DNA of 64,000 bases from Ambrosia x helenae (Eukaryota; Streptophyta; Magnoliopsida; Asterales; Asteraceae), in assembly GCA_030844895.1 (NCBI GenBank), contig CM061233.1, positions 29,198,310 through 29,262,309 of the forward strand, read 5' to 3'. Positions within the stretch are counted from its first letter, which is position 1. Each line of letters begins with the position of its first letter. Both the position numbers and the translations under genes were made by a program. The notes below the pieces were generated by a model. The model was not told the DNA's origin, did no database searches, and saw only the letters and a list, made by a program, of their open reading frames with translations. Below are positions 1 through 11,590 of this stretch, piece after piece.

Positions 1-1170
1 CATTCGTAACATGTTCTGGGACGGTCCGAGTCAAATCTGCAATCTTTTGCTACATGTCCTACTTTCTTACAATTCTGGCAATGGGGTCCCTTGCAATTGC
101 CGAGATGAAATCGGCCGCATCGATCACACCTTCTTCGACATTCACCTGTGTGGTAATATTTGCATTTCGAACAGAAAGGGCTATTTCCTCGGTAAGGTCA
201 CTTTTCAGGGTTTCCTTGATCTCCTGGATTTTCTTGACTTTTACCAGAAGTGTTGAAATTTATGGTTCTAAAGGTTTCATTCCACCCTCTTTTGCTACCT
301 ACTGATATTCTCTCCCATTCTTTATGCCTTATTATGTCATCGGTTAAACTTAAGGCTAATTCACAGGCAGTATCGAATTTTGCTGGTTTTGCCCCTCTAA
401 CTATTCCCTGAATTTGGGGTTTAATCCCCAGATAAACCTTCTAATTCTTTTAGGTTCAGGGTTTACTTGGTGGGGCACTAAACGGGCAAGTTGATTGAAT
501 CGGTTTATATAGCCTATACAGTCTAGGCCCTTCATTTCCATTCCTAGGAATTCCATTTCTATCTTTTCAATTTCATTCATGGGGCAGTATTTCTCGGTGA
601 TAAGTGTTCGAAATTCTAACCACGTCATGGTAGCTACCACATCCCTACCTCTTACCTGTCTTATCATGTTCCACCAGTTTAAAGCTTCTGCTTTTAACGA
701 GTGAGTTACAAATTTTACCTGGTCTCTAGGAGCACAATTACTTATTTCCAATATAGATTCCATCTCTTCTAACCAACGGGTAGCCCAGCTGCACCCGTAC
801 TACCATCGAAAGATTCAGGTCTACAGGCCATAAAGGTTTTGTAATCACAGTATCGGGATCTTATAGTATTATCTTCTAAGTTAACTATGACCTCATCTTG
901 ATTTTTCTCTACACTTTTGGAACCTGGTGGTTTTTCTAGCATCGTCATAATGGTTGGAATCGAGTCTTGAAGACTATCTAAAACTAATTTCCTCATTTTC
1001 TCTTCTAGCTCGTTAATCTCATTTGTTACAGGGATGTCTTCTTCTATGGGGGTTTCTTCATTCATAGGTTCTTCAACTGTTTCTGTTGGTTTCGAGGAAG
1101 AGGCTTTATTTTTCTTGGTTTGTCCTATTTCTGGTTCTTTTTCTGTATTTCTTTCAGATCGTCTCGGCAT
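1..1170 (-). pseudogene. Ty3/gypsy gag of a minus-strand LTR retrotransposon, broken and cut by the window edge
   Basis: Gag is the capsid/nucleocapsid polyprotein of LTR retrotransposons. Read on the minus strand, translation starts at 1170 (MPRRSERNTEKEP, basic and charged N-terminus). The conserved capsid block with ALNWWNMIRQVRG and a KYCPMNEIEKIE-type motif lies at 401-763. Zinc knuckles follow between about 200 and 1: CSKCKYYHTGEC, CDRCGRFHLGNC and CQNCKKVGHVAKDC, with a further one (CYE...) cut by the left edge. Lesions seen: a frame change near 765-770, where the frame entered at 1170 meets a TAG; another near 400-405; and a TGA between the capsid and the knuckles (about 205). Pol would lie left of the window. 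The matching 5' LTR and primer site are at 9199-10734 and 9181-9195, so this gag belongs to the element later split by the insertion at 1942-8969. Family assignment is firm; lineage is not. Confidence 0.85.
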
Positions 1171-1451
1171 TTTCTATATTAAAAATTTTCATTTTGGTTA
1201 GTAGTGATTTATTCCATAACTTTTTATTTTAGTCTTTTTAATTAATAAAACATCTAGATATATATATATCATAAGAAAATTTCTAGATGTTTAATACACA
1301 AGTTACTACTACACACATAATTTAACATACTACCACATAATTTTTACAACACATAACATTTTGGTTACTACTTCACCACCTTTTTATTTAATATTAACCT
1401 TCTTCCTTCACTCCAACCTTCCTACCATCTTCACCTTCATGCACCACCACC

Positions 1452-1941
1452 TTACAACATTAGAGGATACTTGGACTCCTCAAGGACTTGTCTTGATTGG
1501 TACGCAAACCTCCTCACCAACTTCCTTAACTCCTCCACCATGTTGCGAGCTTGATCACGTTGGGATTTCATTTGATAATAGCTTTCTACCAATTCCAAGT
1601 ATTCCTTACGGCTCACATACTCCGATTGTGGTAAGGCTTCATTTGCTCAGTTAATCAAGGTAGCTTCAAGATATGGATCAATTGCCGGGGTCATGGGTGG
1701 CATGGTTGGAGGGATCGGATAAGCCGTGGTGTACGGGTTATAGCTAGATTCTTCTATTGAAATATTGCTAGTGGTACCAAAACATTCACTCGGGGATGGG
1801 TTCGGATAATAGTAGTGGGGTATTGGATCAACTTGAGGGTATGCATGGATTGGTTCGGATCGTGTGAATACGGGCTCGGGCAAAGGGCCGACTACCCCTA
1901 GGTTTTCCAAGTTAAAATCCCACCCATTATTAGTCCACCTC
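1452..1941 (-). pseudogene. 3' part of an unidentified leader ORF of the minus-strand gypsy element, split by a retrotransposon
   Basis: This open stretch continues exactly in frame from the ORF that starts at 9111, once the 1942-8969 insertion and one copy of its 5-bp duplication are ignored. It is rich in Pro, Tyr and acidic residues (for example PIPHYYYPNPSPSE) and ends at a TGA at about 1647. Beyond that TGA the same frame stays open to a TAA at 1452-1454 and encodes a Glu/Lys/Arg-rich, probably coiled-coil tail (EYLELVESYYQMKSQRDQ...). It lies between primer site and gag, so it is a small leader protein or a fused gag N-terminus. I do not recognise the family. Bases 1171-1451 hold only AT-rich leader sequence. 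Confidence 0.5.
1937..1941. repeat. Target site duplication ACCTC, left copy
   Basis: ACCTC immediately precedes the LTR start TGTAACA and is repeated at 8970-8974 immediately after the right LTR end TGTTACA. Five bases is the usual duplication of Ty3/gypsy integrases, which fixes the element borders at base level. Confidence 0.95.
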
Positions 1942-2471
1942 TGTAACATCGCCAAATTTTCGAATTCTAATACGTATACTATTTTCATAATGTGCCTAAG
2001 TTTGATGTTCCGACCATACAACTTATATATATATACATATATATAATAGTAATAATAATAATAATAATATTTCAGTTTCTTTTTATAAAAAAATAAAAAT
2101 AATATACATAGCTAAAACAGATTCTGCGTGACTTTGGCCCACTCCCCATTTCTTTTTTTTGTATTTCGGAAGCCCATACAAATGATCAGCCCACGACTTG
2201 AAGCCCCTTAACCCGGCCCAACCAAACATCCCTACCCTCTTCCCTGTTACCCGATTCCCACACCAAGACCCGACCAAACGAGGACCCGACCCGGGAATTT
2301 AAAAAACACCATTTTAGGCGTGAAATCCGGAACCGACCTTGACTGCTTTAACACAGACACGATCTAACTTAATTACTGAAACAAAATTTCGCTCCAATCA
2401 TTCCTATGTTCTTGACGCGTGGTTGACCAACAAGGGTCAAACAGTTATGACCTTCCATATTGACGATAACA

Positions 2472-2480
2472 CTATAAATA
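2472..2480 (+). promoter_or_regulatory. LTR TATA box
   Basis: CTATAAATA lies about 530 bases into the LTR, followed by a pyrimidine-rich stretch (CCCGTCTCCTCAGTC) suitable for initiation. The same box is kept in the right LTR at about 7092-7100. It probably marks the U3/R boundary of the element's Pol II promoter. Confidence 0.6.
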
Positions 2481-2789
2481 AGACCCGTCTCCTCAGTCTT
2501 TACACGCCAATAACGAAACCCTCACCTTCAATTTCTCCTAAAACCTCCTATTAACCTACATTCATCGCAGCTTTGACTTCTTCGTTGACCCGTTCAATTG
2601 CACCTCTAAACACATTGTAAGTTTAATTTCTGCTATGGGAATCGCTAATCGGCATGCACACAGCATTTACCCTATGTTTAATCAGATTAACGTTGGGTGA
2701 ATAGCTCGATTTCAAACCTAGGGCTCGAATGGGGAAGAACACTAATTCTGTGATGATATTTATTTTTTAATAAACTGAATTCAAACACA

Positions 2790-2870
2790 ACCACTGGTCT
2801 GGACCAAGTGGTTATGTCTAGTGCCCACAAACAAGACCACGCGGGTTCGATCCCCAGCGGTGGCAATGGT
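2790..2870 (+). repeat. tRNA-like/SINE-like segment with Pol III A and B boxes inside the LTR
   Basis: A candidate A box (TGGACCAAGTGG, about 2800-2811) and a consensus B box (GGTTCGATCCC, 2844-2854) are about 33 bases apart and are followed by a T-rich stretch from about 2869. This is the layout of a tRNA or tRNA-derived SINE head. The other LTR carries it at about 7412-7490, so it entered before the element last transposed. No target duplication or poly(A) tail is evident, so it may be a relic or an exapted piece. Confidence 0.55.
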
Positions 2871-4350
2871 TTTTCTTTTTGTTTGTTTTATTATAAAAAC
2901 AAATAAACAAATATATATATAATTATTAGTATTTTAAATTTAGTTTTTAAAATACTAAAACTCTTTTAATAATTCTACAAAAATTATTTTATGTTAAACT
3001 AGTGAAAAAGTTTAACATACAATTTTTAGTTTTCAAAAATTTATTTATTTAATATATATAATAAATAAATCAATTTTATTCCATTTTATTTATAAAATTC
3101 TATAAAAATATCAAAACGATCTTATTAATTTCCACAAAAATTATCCTGAGTTTTTATAACATTAAGCTTTTCAGAAATAATTTTTAATTCTGAAAAATCA
3201 TTTATTTAATATTTTTAATCAATTTTTGTTAGTTTTAATCATAATTAAATCATAATAAATCCAATTTTTAATATTTTTGCACCAAAATTTTATACAAATT
3301 ATTTCTGAATATTTAGAACAGAAATATAATTTTTAAACTTAAAATTCTTTAATTTTAATATTTTTAGATATTAAAGTTAAATTTTGACAATTTGTTATAA
3401 ATAGAATTAATATTCTATTTTAAAGAAAATGATTTTATAAAAATTATTTTTATACTTTAAACTCATTATTGTGATCATCTTAAATTCAAATTTTATAAAA
3501 AGGTTTTTGTCTATTTATTTACTAAATTTCTCTCAATTGCAAACATTTTTAATATTAATCAAACGAGCATTTATCCCCAATTCAAAGCCCTAGAACATAT
3601 ACATTTGTAGACTAGATAGACTTAGACATATCTATTACCTTATTATAGGGTGGTGCTTGACACATTTGGGCAACACGCTATTTTTCAAGAGATAACATTT
3701 TGCTAAGGTGAGTTTACATAGCCCCTTTTCTCTATTTTCACTATTTTTGGGGTGAAACATGTTTAAACATTTTATACTATCATTTACTCATACTTACTTA
3801 TGATACAATTACATCATCATTCTATCATTTGACTGTAACAAAAAGACACAGTACAATCATTAACAATGATCAAGCCGCCTGTTTAGATTATAGGCCTATA
3901 GGTCTGACAAACCCATCCCCCGCATAAATTCAGGGATGATCGATAACAGTAACAACATTTAACTAACTTGCGAGTTAGTCAACAGTCGACACAAGGTTTG
4001 GTTATACAAAGACGCATTGTTACATGTCTACATCATACTCTATCATCATACAACTTTGAATGTTGTACAAACTATTGTTATCAATTATTTTTCAAAAACC
4101 TATGTATTCTCACCAACATTTGTTGACCCAAAATATTTTCAACTTAACATGTTTCAGGTTCTACTTGCTTGAAGATTTGCTTGAAGATATGTGCATAGTT
4201 TTATTCAATTTGATGTAGGAATTCTTGTAGAACAATTGTATGTACATTATTTAAATCATTTAATGAAACTTATTATTCACCATGAGCTACTGAACAATCA
4301 TCACTACGTGACATCCCGATGTTTCCGCCATCGGTTGGGGTGTTACAGAT

Positions 4351-4369
4351 TGGTATCAGAGCCATGGTT
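4351..4369 (+). other. Primer binding site for initiator tRNA-Met
   Basis: TGGTATCAGAGCCATGGTT begins three bases after the LTR end. TGGTATCAGAGC is the standard complement of the 3' end of plant initiator tRNA-Met, which primes minus-strand cDNA synthesis. Confidence 0.92.
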
Positions 4370-4876
4370 ATAGGGAATTAGGTTATTAGAAAAATAATCT
4401 AGTCTATAACCATAGGATTTAACCAGTACTTGCTTCTTTTACTTGCTATTCTCTATCTCCCTCCTACTTCATATCTCTACTTTCATCCCTACAAAAAGGT
4501 TGCTCTCCATCACTAGATCCACTCTTAGACTAATAGGACAAAATCCTCAGGTTTAGCCTGAACCCCCTTGAGATCTCGTCGAAGTTCTAGATTTTAATAA
4601 CGAACACGTGCAATCTGGAAGGGTGAACGCCTGTATTCTGAGTCTTCTGTCTAGGCTGGCATTGCGCATATATCCCAATCAGACGAGGGACCCGGATGCC
4701 TACCTGGGAATTCTCGGGATGAGTGTTCACTTATAGGCTAAAAGCACGTCTTCATATGTTATTAGAATTTAGAATCTTTGATAAGTCAACGTTTTCGTTT
4801 ATTCGTTTTTAATTAATGAATAAATGATTACACTCCTTATATAATCTCATTCATTTCACTGTGTCTCTTACAGATC

Positions 4877-6082
4877 ATGCCTCCACGTCGCAGTGCTCGT
4901 CTTAACAGTGGTGAAAATGATGATGAAGGGAGTAGCAATCACAATCATAACCATGACACTAACCACAATAACAATAACAACAACAATGGTGTCGATGCCC
5001 AACTGGCTGCAGTCATTTCACAACAAATGGCGCAGCAAATCGCAACTCTGGTTCCCAACTTACTAGCTCAAGTCATCCAGTTGAACGGCAACGGGAACGG
5101 CAACGGCAACGGGAATGGAAATGGAAACCACAACGGGAATGGGAATGGTCTTCCAGCCTGCACTCTCAAGCACTTTAATTCTTGTAATCCCCCAAAGTTT
5201 AGTGGTGAAGAAGGAGCTACAGGACTCCTACAATGGTTTGAGGGTATTGAAAATACCTTCATCAACAGTGAGTGTCCCGATAACTTTAAGGTCCGTTATG
5301 CTATGAGTGTTCTTCACAAACGAGCACTCACTTGGTGGAATGAGGAAAAGCGTACCCGAGGAGCTGAAGTTGCACTTACTATGACGTGGGATCAAGTCAA
5401 GGAGATAATGAAAGATGAATTTTGCCCACGTAACGAGGTCAAGAAATTAGAAGACGAGTTCCACACCCTTGCTCAGGATAGTGGGGAAAACCTTGCCTAC
5501 AATACCCGCTTTCACGAGCTTAGCTTATTGTTACCTCACAAAGTCACTCCCCTGCCGGTAGCCATCGAGAAGTACATCGGTGGTCTGCCCATGCAAATCT
5601 AGGACACGGTGTGGGGAAGGAATCCTGCCACCTTGGAGGAAGCCAAACGTTTAGCAGCTACCTTAACTGATAATCACGTAAAGAACGGGACCTTAGTTCG
5701 GAAAGGCAATAAAACAAGTATTGTAGCCGCGGTAACTACTGGGAACCAGAAGCGTAAGACCAGGGATCCTAATGCAAACCTCACTCCACAAGCTTCTAAC
5801 AAGAAACCTTATACTGGAAACCATCCATTGTGTAACACATGCAACCGACATCATCCCACTACTTCAGCGTGTCGTTTGTGCACCAATTGTGGTAGGTATG
5901 GCCATCTAGTTAATACATGTCGCGAGACCCCAAATCCTAATGCCAACCAACCCACCAACCCTGCTCAGGCTATTAATCCTAATCGATACAACTATGGTCA
6001 GTGTTATGAATGTGGAGACCCAAATCACTTTCGTAACCGATGCCCTAAATTAAACAGAGATCAAGACCCTCCAGCTACTTAA
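4877..6082 (+). pseudogene. gag of the TR-GAG element, one nonsense codon
   Basis: One frame runs from ATG 4877 to TAA 6082 (about 401 codons), interrupted only by TAG at 5600-5602. The N-terminus MPPRRSARL is basic, followed by Asn/His-rich runs and an Asn-Gly microsatellite (codons from 5086 to 5149). The retrotransposon capsid domain follows (LTWWNEEKRTRGAEV; MKDEFCPRNEVKKLEDEF; GLPMQI). Three zinc knuckles close the protein: CNTCNRHHPTTSAC, CTNCGRYGHLVNTC and CYECGDPNHFRNRC. In full elements this frame leads to protease; here it stops just after the last knuckle. The TAG replaces a codon that is normally sense in this family, so this copy would need readthrough or trans-supplied Gag. The leader at 4370-4876 has no ORF of note. 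Confidence 0.9.
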
Positions 6083-6261
6083 CAGCATGTCCCACCATTC
6101 GAACGTTGTTTGCTTTTATTCTATGTATTGACGCTATTTGATTCAAGTAATAAAATTCAAGTATTATCATAACATCTGTGTGCATGCTTGTTTGAATGTG
6201 AACTAATTGCTATATCCATAATCATACTTGCTTACTTGTACGACAATTTGTTGACTACCAA

Positions 6262-6380
6262 ACAATCTACTCAACGATTGGTAGAGGTCATCATGTCTTT
6301 CCAACAGTCGGGAGAGGCCCTACAACCTGCTCAACGACTGGTGGAGACTATCAGACCTGCTCAACAATCGGTAGAGTCAT
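6262..6380 (+). repeat. Short imperfect tandem repeat in the TR-GAG 3' region
   Basis: Units of the form TGCTCAACGACTGGTGGAG recur about four times with substitutions, between the end of gag and the purine tract. The rest of 6083-6557 shows no other feature. Such repeats are common in the untranslated part of non-autonomous elements. Confidence 0.6.
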
Positions 6381-6542
6381 AAAAGGACGCAAAACCCTAA
6401 TGTAAGGTAAATTGGTAATTACGGTCCGGAACGTAATCATGAATTTACAGGTACATTAAGGTAGTGTGAAATTTTATCAAGGCTTTCGGTAGTCGACTAA
6501 TTGTAAACCTAGTGTCTTCTTTAACTTCGGGACGAAGTTCCT

Positions 6543-6557
6543 AAAAGTAGGGGAGAC
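6543..6557 (+). other. Polypurine tract
   Basis: AAAAGTAGGGGAGAC abuts the right LTR start at 6558. It would serve as the RNase H-resistant primer for plus-strand synthesis. Confidence 0.8.
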
Positions 6558-8969
6558 TGTAACATCGCAAAATTTTCGAATTCTAATACGTATACTATTT
6601 TCATAATGTGCCTAAGTTTGATGTTCCGACCATACAACTTATATATATATACATATATATAATAGTAATAATAATAATAATAATATTTCAGTTTCTTTTT
6701 ATAAAAAAATAAAAATAAAAATAATATACATAGCTAAAACAGATTCTGCGTGACTTTGGCCCACTCCCCATTTCTTTTTTTTGTATTTCGGAAGCCCATA
6801 CAAATGATCAGCCCACGACTTGAAGCCCCTTAACCCGGCCCAACCAAACATCCCTAACCTCTTCCCTGTTACCCGATTCCCACACCAAGACCCGACCAAA
6901 CGAGGACCCGACCCGGGAATTTAAAAAACACCATTTTAGGCGTGAAATCCGGAACCGACCTTGACTGCTTTAACATAGACACGATCTAACTTAATTACTA
7001 AAACAAAATTCGCTCCAATCATTCCTATGTTCTTGACGCGTGGTTGACCAGCAAGGGTCAAACAGTTGTGACCTTCCATATTGACGATAACACTATAAAT
7101 AAGACCCGTCTCCTCAATCTTTACACGCCAATAACGAAACCCTCACCTTCAATTTCTCCTAAAACCTCCTATTAACCTACATTCATCGCAGCTTTGACTT
7201 CTTCGTTGACCCGTTCAATTGCACCTCTAAACACATTGTAAGTTTAATTTTTGCTATGGGAATCGCTAATCGGCATGCACACAGCATTTACCCTATGTTT
7301 AATCAGATTAACGTTGGGTGAATAGCTCGATTTCAAACCTAGGGCTCGAATGGGGAAGAACACTAATTCTGTGATGATATTTATTTTTTAATAAACTGAA
7401 TTCAAACACAACCACTGGTCTGGACCAAGTGGTTATGTCTAGTGCCCACAAACAAGACCACGCGGGTTCGATCCCCAGCGGTGGCAATGGTTTTTCTTTT
7501 TGTTTGTTTTATTATAAAAACAAATAAACAAATATATATATAATTATTAGTATTTTAAATTTAGTTTTTAAAATACTAAAACTCCTTTAATAATTCTACA
7601 AAAATTATTTTATGTTAAACTAGTGAAAAAGTTTAACATACAATTTTTAATTTTCAAAAATTTATTTATTTAATATATATAATAAATAAATCAATTTTAT
7701 TCCATTTTATTTATAAAATTCTATAAAAATATCAAAACGATCTTATTAATTTCCACAAAAATTAAAATGAGTTTTTATAACATTAAGCTTTTCAGAAATA
7801 ATTTTTAATTCTAAAAAATCATTTATTTAATATTTTTAATCAATTATTGTTAGTTTTAATCATAATTAAATCGTAATAAATCCAATTTTTAATATTTTGC
7901 ACCAAAATTTTATACAAATTATTTCTGAATATTTAGAACAGAAATATAATTTTTAAACTTATAAATTCTTTAATTTTAATATTTTTAGATATTAAAGTTA
8001 AATTTTGACAATTTGTTATAAATAGAATTAATATTCTATTTTAAAGAAAATGATTTTATAAAAATTATTTTTATACTTTAAACTCATTATTGTGATCATC
8101 TTAAATTCAAATTTTATAAAAAGGTTTTTGTCTATTTATTTACTAAATTTCTCTCAATTGTCAAACATTTTTAATATTAATCAAACGAGCATTTATCCCC
8201 AATTCAAAGCCCTAGAACATATACATTTGTAGACTAGATAGACTTAGACATATCTATTACCTTATTATAGGGTGGTGCTTGACACATTTGGGCAACACGC
8301 TATTTTTCAAGAGATAACATTTTGCTAAGGTGAGTTTACATAGCCCCTTTTCTCTATTTTCACTATTTTTGGGGTGAAACATGTTTAAACATTTTATACT
8401 ATCATTTACTCATACTTACTTATGATACAATTACATCATCATTCTATCATTTGACTGTAACAAAAAGACACAGTACAATCATTAACAATGATCAAGCCGC
8501 CTGTTTAGATTATAGCGCTATAGGTCTGACAAACCCATCCCCCGCATAAATTCAGGGATGATCGATAACAGTAACAACATTTAACTAACTTGCGAGTTAG
8601 TCAACAGTCGACACAAGGTTTGGTTGTACAAAGACGCATTGTTACATGTCTACATCATACTCTATCATCATACAACTTTGAATGTTGTACAAACTATTGT
8701 TATCAATTATTTTTCAAAAACCTATGTATTCTCACCAACGTTTGTTGACCCAAAATATTTTCAACTTAACATGTTTCAGGTTCTACTTGCTTGAAGATTT
8801 GCTTGAAGATATGTGCATAGTTTTATTCAATTTGATGTACGAATTCTTGTAGAACAATTGTATGTACATTATTTAAATCATTTAATGAAACTTATTATTC
8901 ACCATGAGCTACTGAACAATCATCACTACGTGACATCCCGATGTTTCCGCCATCGGTTGGGGTGTTACA
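6558..8969 (+). repeat. Right (3') LTR of the TR-GAG element
   Basis: The 2412-bp copy matches 1942-4347 apart from scattered substitutions, a 6-base insertion in the A-rich run near 6714 and a few single-base indels. It ends TGTTACA, followed by the duplication ACCTC at 8970-8974. Confidence 0.93.
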
Positions 8970-9111
8970 ACCTCAAACCCGGAATCTCGGCTAGTAAGTC
9001 TTGAGTACTCGGAAATTCTTGTGACTCGTTGTCCATCACCTCCTCTTGATTGGGTATCTCTCCTTCTTCAATTTCCATTGACACTTCGGCTTGCTCTCCG
9101 GTGCTCGACAT
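8970..9111 (-). pseudogene. 5' part of the split leader ORF of the minus-strand gypsy element
   Basis: The minus-strand ATG at 9109-9111 opens an acidic reading frame (MSSTGEQAEVSMEIEEGE...) that reaches the inserted TR-GAG element after 47 codons plus one base. The frame resumes at 1936 without loss, which shows that the host frame was open when the insertion occurred. It lies 70 bases after the primer site, as expected for the first ORF of the element. Function unknown. Confidence 0.55.
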
Positions 9112-9180
9112 TCTATTACACGTAATCATATCAATCAAATTTCAAGTTAGTTCTATAAAAATTCCACTACCTTCCGAACC

Positions 9181-9195
9181 CGAGCTCTGATACCA
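9181..9195 (-). other. Primer binding site (tRNA-Met) of the minus-strand gypsy element
   Basis: On the minus strand TGGTATCAGAGCTCG starts three bases after the LTR end (…GTCGTTACA). It proves that 9199-10734 is a 5' LTR read on the minus strand and ties it to the gag at 1-1170. Confidence 0.88.
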
Positions 9196-9198
9196 ACC

Positions 9199-10734
9199 TG
9201 TAACGACCCGATTTTAACCGAGTCATTACCGATTGGTAGTTAGTTTCCTAACTAGTTTTTATAGTTTAACTTCCTTTCTTAAAAACTGATTTTCATATAT
9301 ATCCATAACAACACTCTTTGACTTAAAAACATATTTATATTATACATCAAACCAACACTTACCAAACCATTGTTCGGCCGAAGCCTTTACAACCTTTATT
9401 TTTGAAAACGTCACACTACAACATGATTCAACTTTATTTATAAACATCAAACTTCACTCGATAAGTTCACTAACACCACAACTGAGCTCGGGTTCCATGA
9501 TAATCTCCTGAAATGTATGTTTAAGATGCGTTAGTCGAAACTAGTGAGTGATGCCAAGACTTTAACAATCTTTTTAGACACATGCATGTAATCGTCCGGT
9601 CATTCTATTTTCGAGTATAGATCGATTATGCATGGTCCCGTAGCCTCTAATCGGCCCGGGTCTATACTCTTTGATACCGAATGGATCCACTCTACGTAGT
9701 TTCTATCCGACCGGTTTCTATTACTTCTATTGGATCATGATCAATCAATGATTTTTAAAGACAAACAAACATACATCCACCCCGAAACATTTAAAAGCTA
9801 TTATGGGGTACAAACACTCACTTGTTGTTCTTCCACTTGATTTCTAAAGTTGACGAGTTGCTCAGGAACTATTCGGACCACCTGTTAATACATAATCACG
9901 ATTACAAACACACACATATATATATATTATAGTTAGCTGACCATTACAGCTTAGGTATATAGATACGTATGTAAGCTGGCCATTACAGCTTGGCGCTCGT
10001 ATTTCCTACAAGTTAAGGGTTAGAAACTTACCGGGATGATTCTTATCAGTCGGCCGGTTTATCACCATAGCCGTAGGTTAGTTTTATAAAGATATATGTG
10101 TTTGTATATGGTAGAAGATTGAAAAGGGAGGGTGATTATTATTGGATATGGTTTCCGATTGATATGGGTAGGAGGTTGATGGTTTGCATGTTGAAAAGGA
10201 AGAAGTGAATGGTTTGTGGTGGGTTTCGAAAAGGAGCAGATGGTTTTAGAGGGTAGGTTTATACTTGTTCATGCATGCCATGATGGTTCCTAGATTATAG
10301 GTTGGATAGGTGTTGGTTTGTGAAGGATTGGAGTGCTTAGGTGGAGCTATTGGCGGCACCCTTTCATCTCCCTAAGGGGCCGGTTAGATTAACACAAAAG
10401 ATTGGGCTTGAGATTTTTATAAAGGTTGTGAACTTAATGGCTATTTAATTTGGCCCAATGTTTATGTTAATCGGACTTAATTACTCGGCCCAATAAAGTT
10501 TGTATTTATCGGTCCACTATTACATCTCATTCGAGGCCCAAAAACTTGGCCCACTCTATCGGGTCCAATAACCCTTTTCTATATATTCTATTAATGGGCC
10601 GAATATACATTGGGCTATATATAACTTAATTGGGCCGGGTGGGTCTAAGTTTTATATCCGGGTAAGGATATTGGGCTACACCTTAAGGTGGCCCAACACT
10701 ATTTTATTAATTTTTATTTCGTTTAGTCGTTACA
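9199..10734 (-). repeat. 5' LTR of the minus-strand Ty3/gypsy element
   Basis: The 1536-bp segment is bounded by the inverted ends TGTAACGAC and GTCGTTACA. The partner LTR lies off the left edge, so its duplication cannot be compared; the five bases beyond the outer end are CTGCG. The segment contains many GGCCCA/TGGGCC motifs at 10360-10720. Short open frames here are not coding. Confidence 0.85.
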
Positions 10735-11337
10735 CTGCGCCACCTACACAAACACCGAATGGGCTCTCACACTTGTGCACGATGCTTTCACACCATAATT
10801 TATGTCAATGTTGTTATCGTTAGTCAGCCAAAAGTGCTTTTTTATTTAATATTACGTACAATATTATGCTTTTTATTTTGACAATATTAACTTTTTTGAG
10901 TCAAGCCTGAGCATCTAATTTCCTAACTGCAATGAAGTACTTATATTGAAGCAGGTATGTAGATGATTAGTATATATACGTGGTATTATGATATGTTAAT
11001 TGATATTGATTTGTGTTTCATGGTGGATTATTTTTTACATTTATAATAGTGTGTTATATTTTTATGGTGGTTACTATATTAAAGTGTGGTGTTTTATATT
11101 CATATTTATGTGTTTTATCTTCATATGGTGATATAAGTTTGTTTTATTTTTGTACACTTTAAAATTTTGTAATTGGTAAAACACCATGTAAGATTAACAC
11201 CCTTTACAAAACTATAATAAAACACCATACCATGTATAAAGAATAACTAAAAATCTACCTTAAACATAAAACACTACACGTTGATTGTTAAAACACTATG
11301 ATGTTAGTAATGACGATGATGATGGTGACCAGGATCA

Positions 11338-11374
<37 letters not shown>

Positions 11375-11558
11375 GCTCTCTCTTTACCTATTTTTATGCT
11401 CTCTCTCACCTCTTTTACCAAAGTTATAATTTTAATCATTATTTAATATTATGTAAAAATTACTAAAATGCCCAAATACCTTGTGCCACATGTCACTCTC
11501 ATATTGGTTCTCACACTTCTCACACATTTTGGCCTTTGTATAGGAACCTAAACCTATA

Positions 11559-11590
<32 letters not shown>

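Larger units (their letters stand above)
1942..4347 (+). repeat. Left (5') LTR of the TR-GAG element
   Basis: The 2406-bp LTR is bounded by TGTAACA and TGTTACA. It contains an ATA/AAT microsatellite near 2047-2068, a TATA box with transcription start likely about 30 bases further, a tRNA-like segment with Pol III boxes near 2790-2870, and a long AT-rich second half. Short open frames inside (for example 2083-2277 minus) recur in the other LTR and have no coding signature. Confidence 0.93.
1942..8969 (+). mobile_element. TR-GAG-type non-autonomous Ty3/gypsy retrotransposon, full length with target duplications
   Basis: Two long direct repeats (1942-4347 and 6558-8969) flank an interior of only about 2.2 kb. 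Both LTRs begin TGTAACA and end TGTTACA. A tRNA-Met primer site follows the left LTR and a purine tract precedes the right one. The interior encodes gag with zinc knuckles and nothing else: no protease, reverse transcriptase, RNase H or integrase. By eye the LTRs differ at about 25 positions in 2.4 kb (near 1%), so insertion is recent on the plant LTR clock. It sits in opposite orientation inside the leader ORF of an older gypsy element. Its gag resembles chromovirus (Tekay/Del-like) gags, from which a helper could supply pol. Confidence 0.92.

Noticed and set aside
2083..2277. Minus-strand ORF repeated at 6699-6899
   Set aside because: Same LTR sequence in both copies; no domain, and LTRs are not expected to code here.
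2790..2870. Functional tRNA gene
   Set aside because: Boxes are present but I could not fold a full cloverleaf or acceptor stem; better called tRNA-like.
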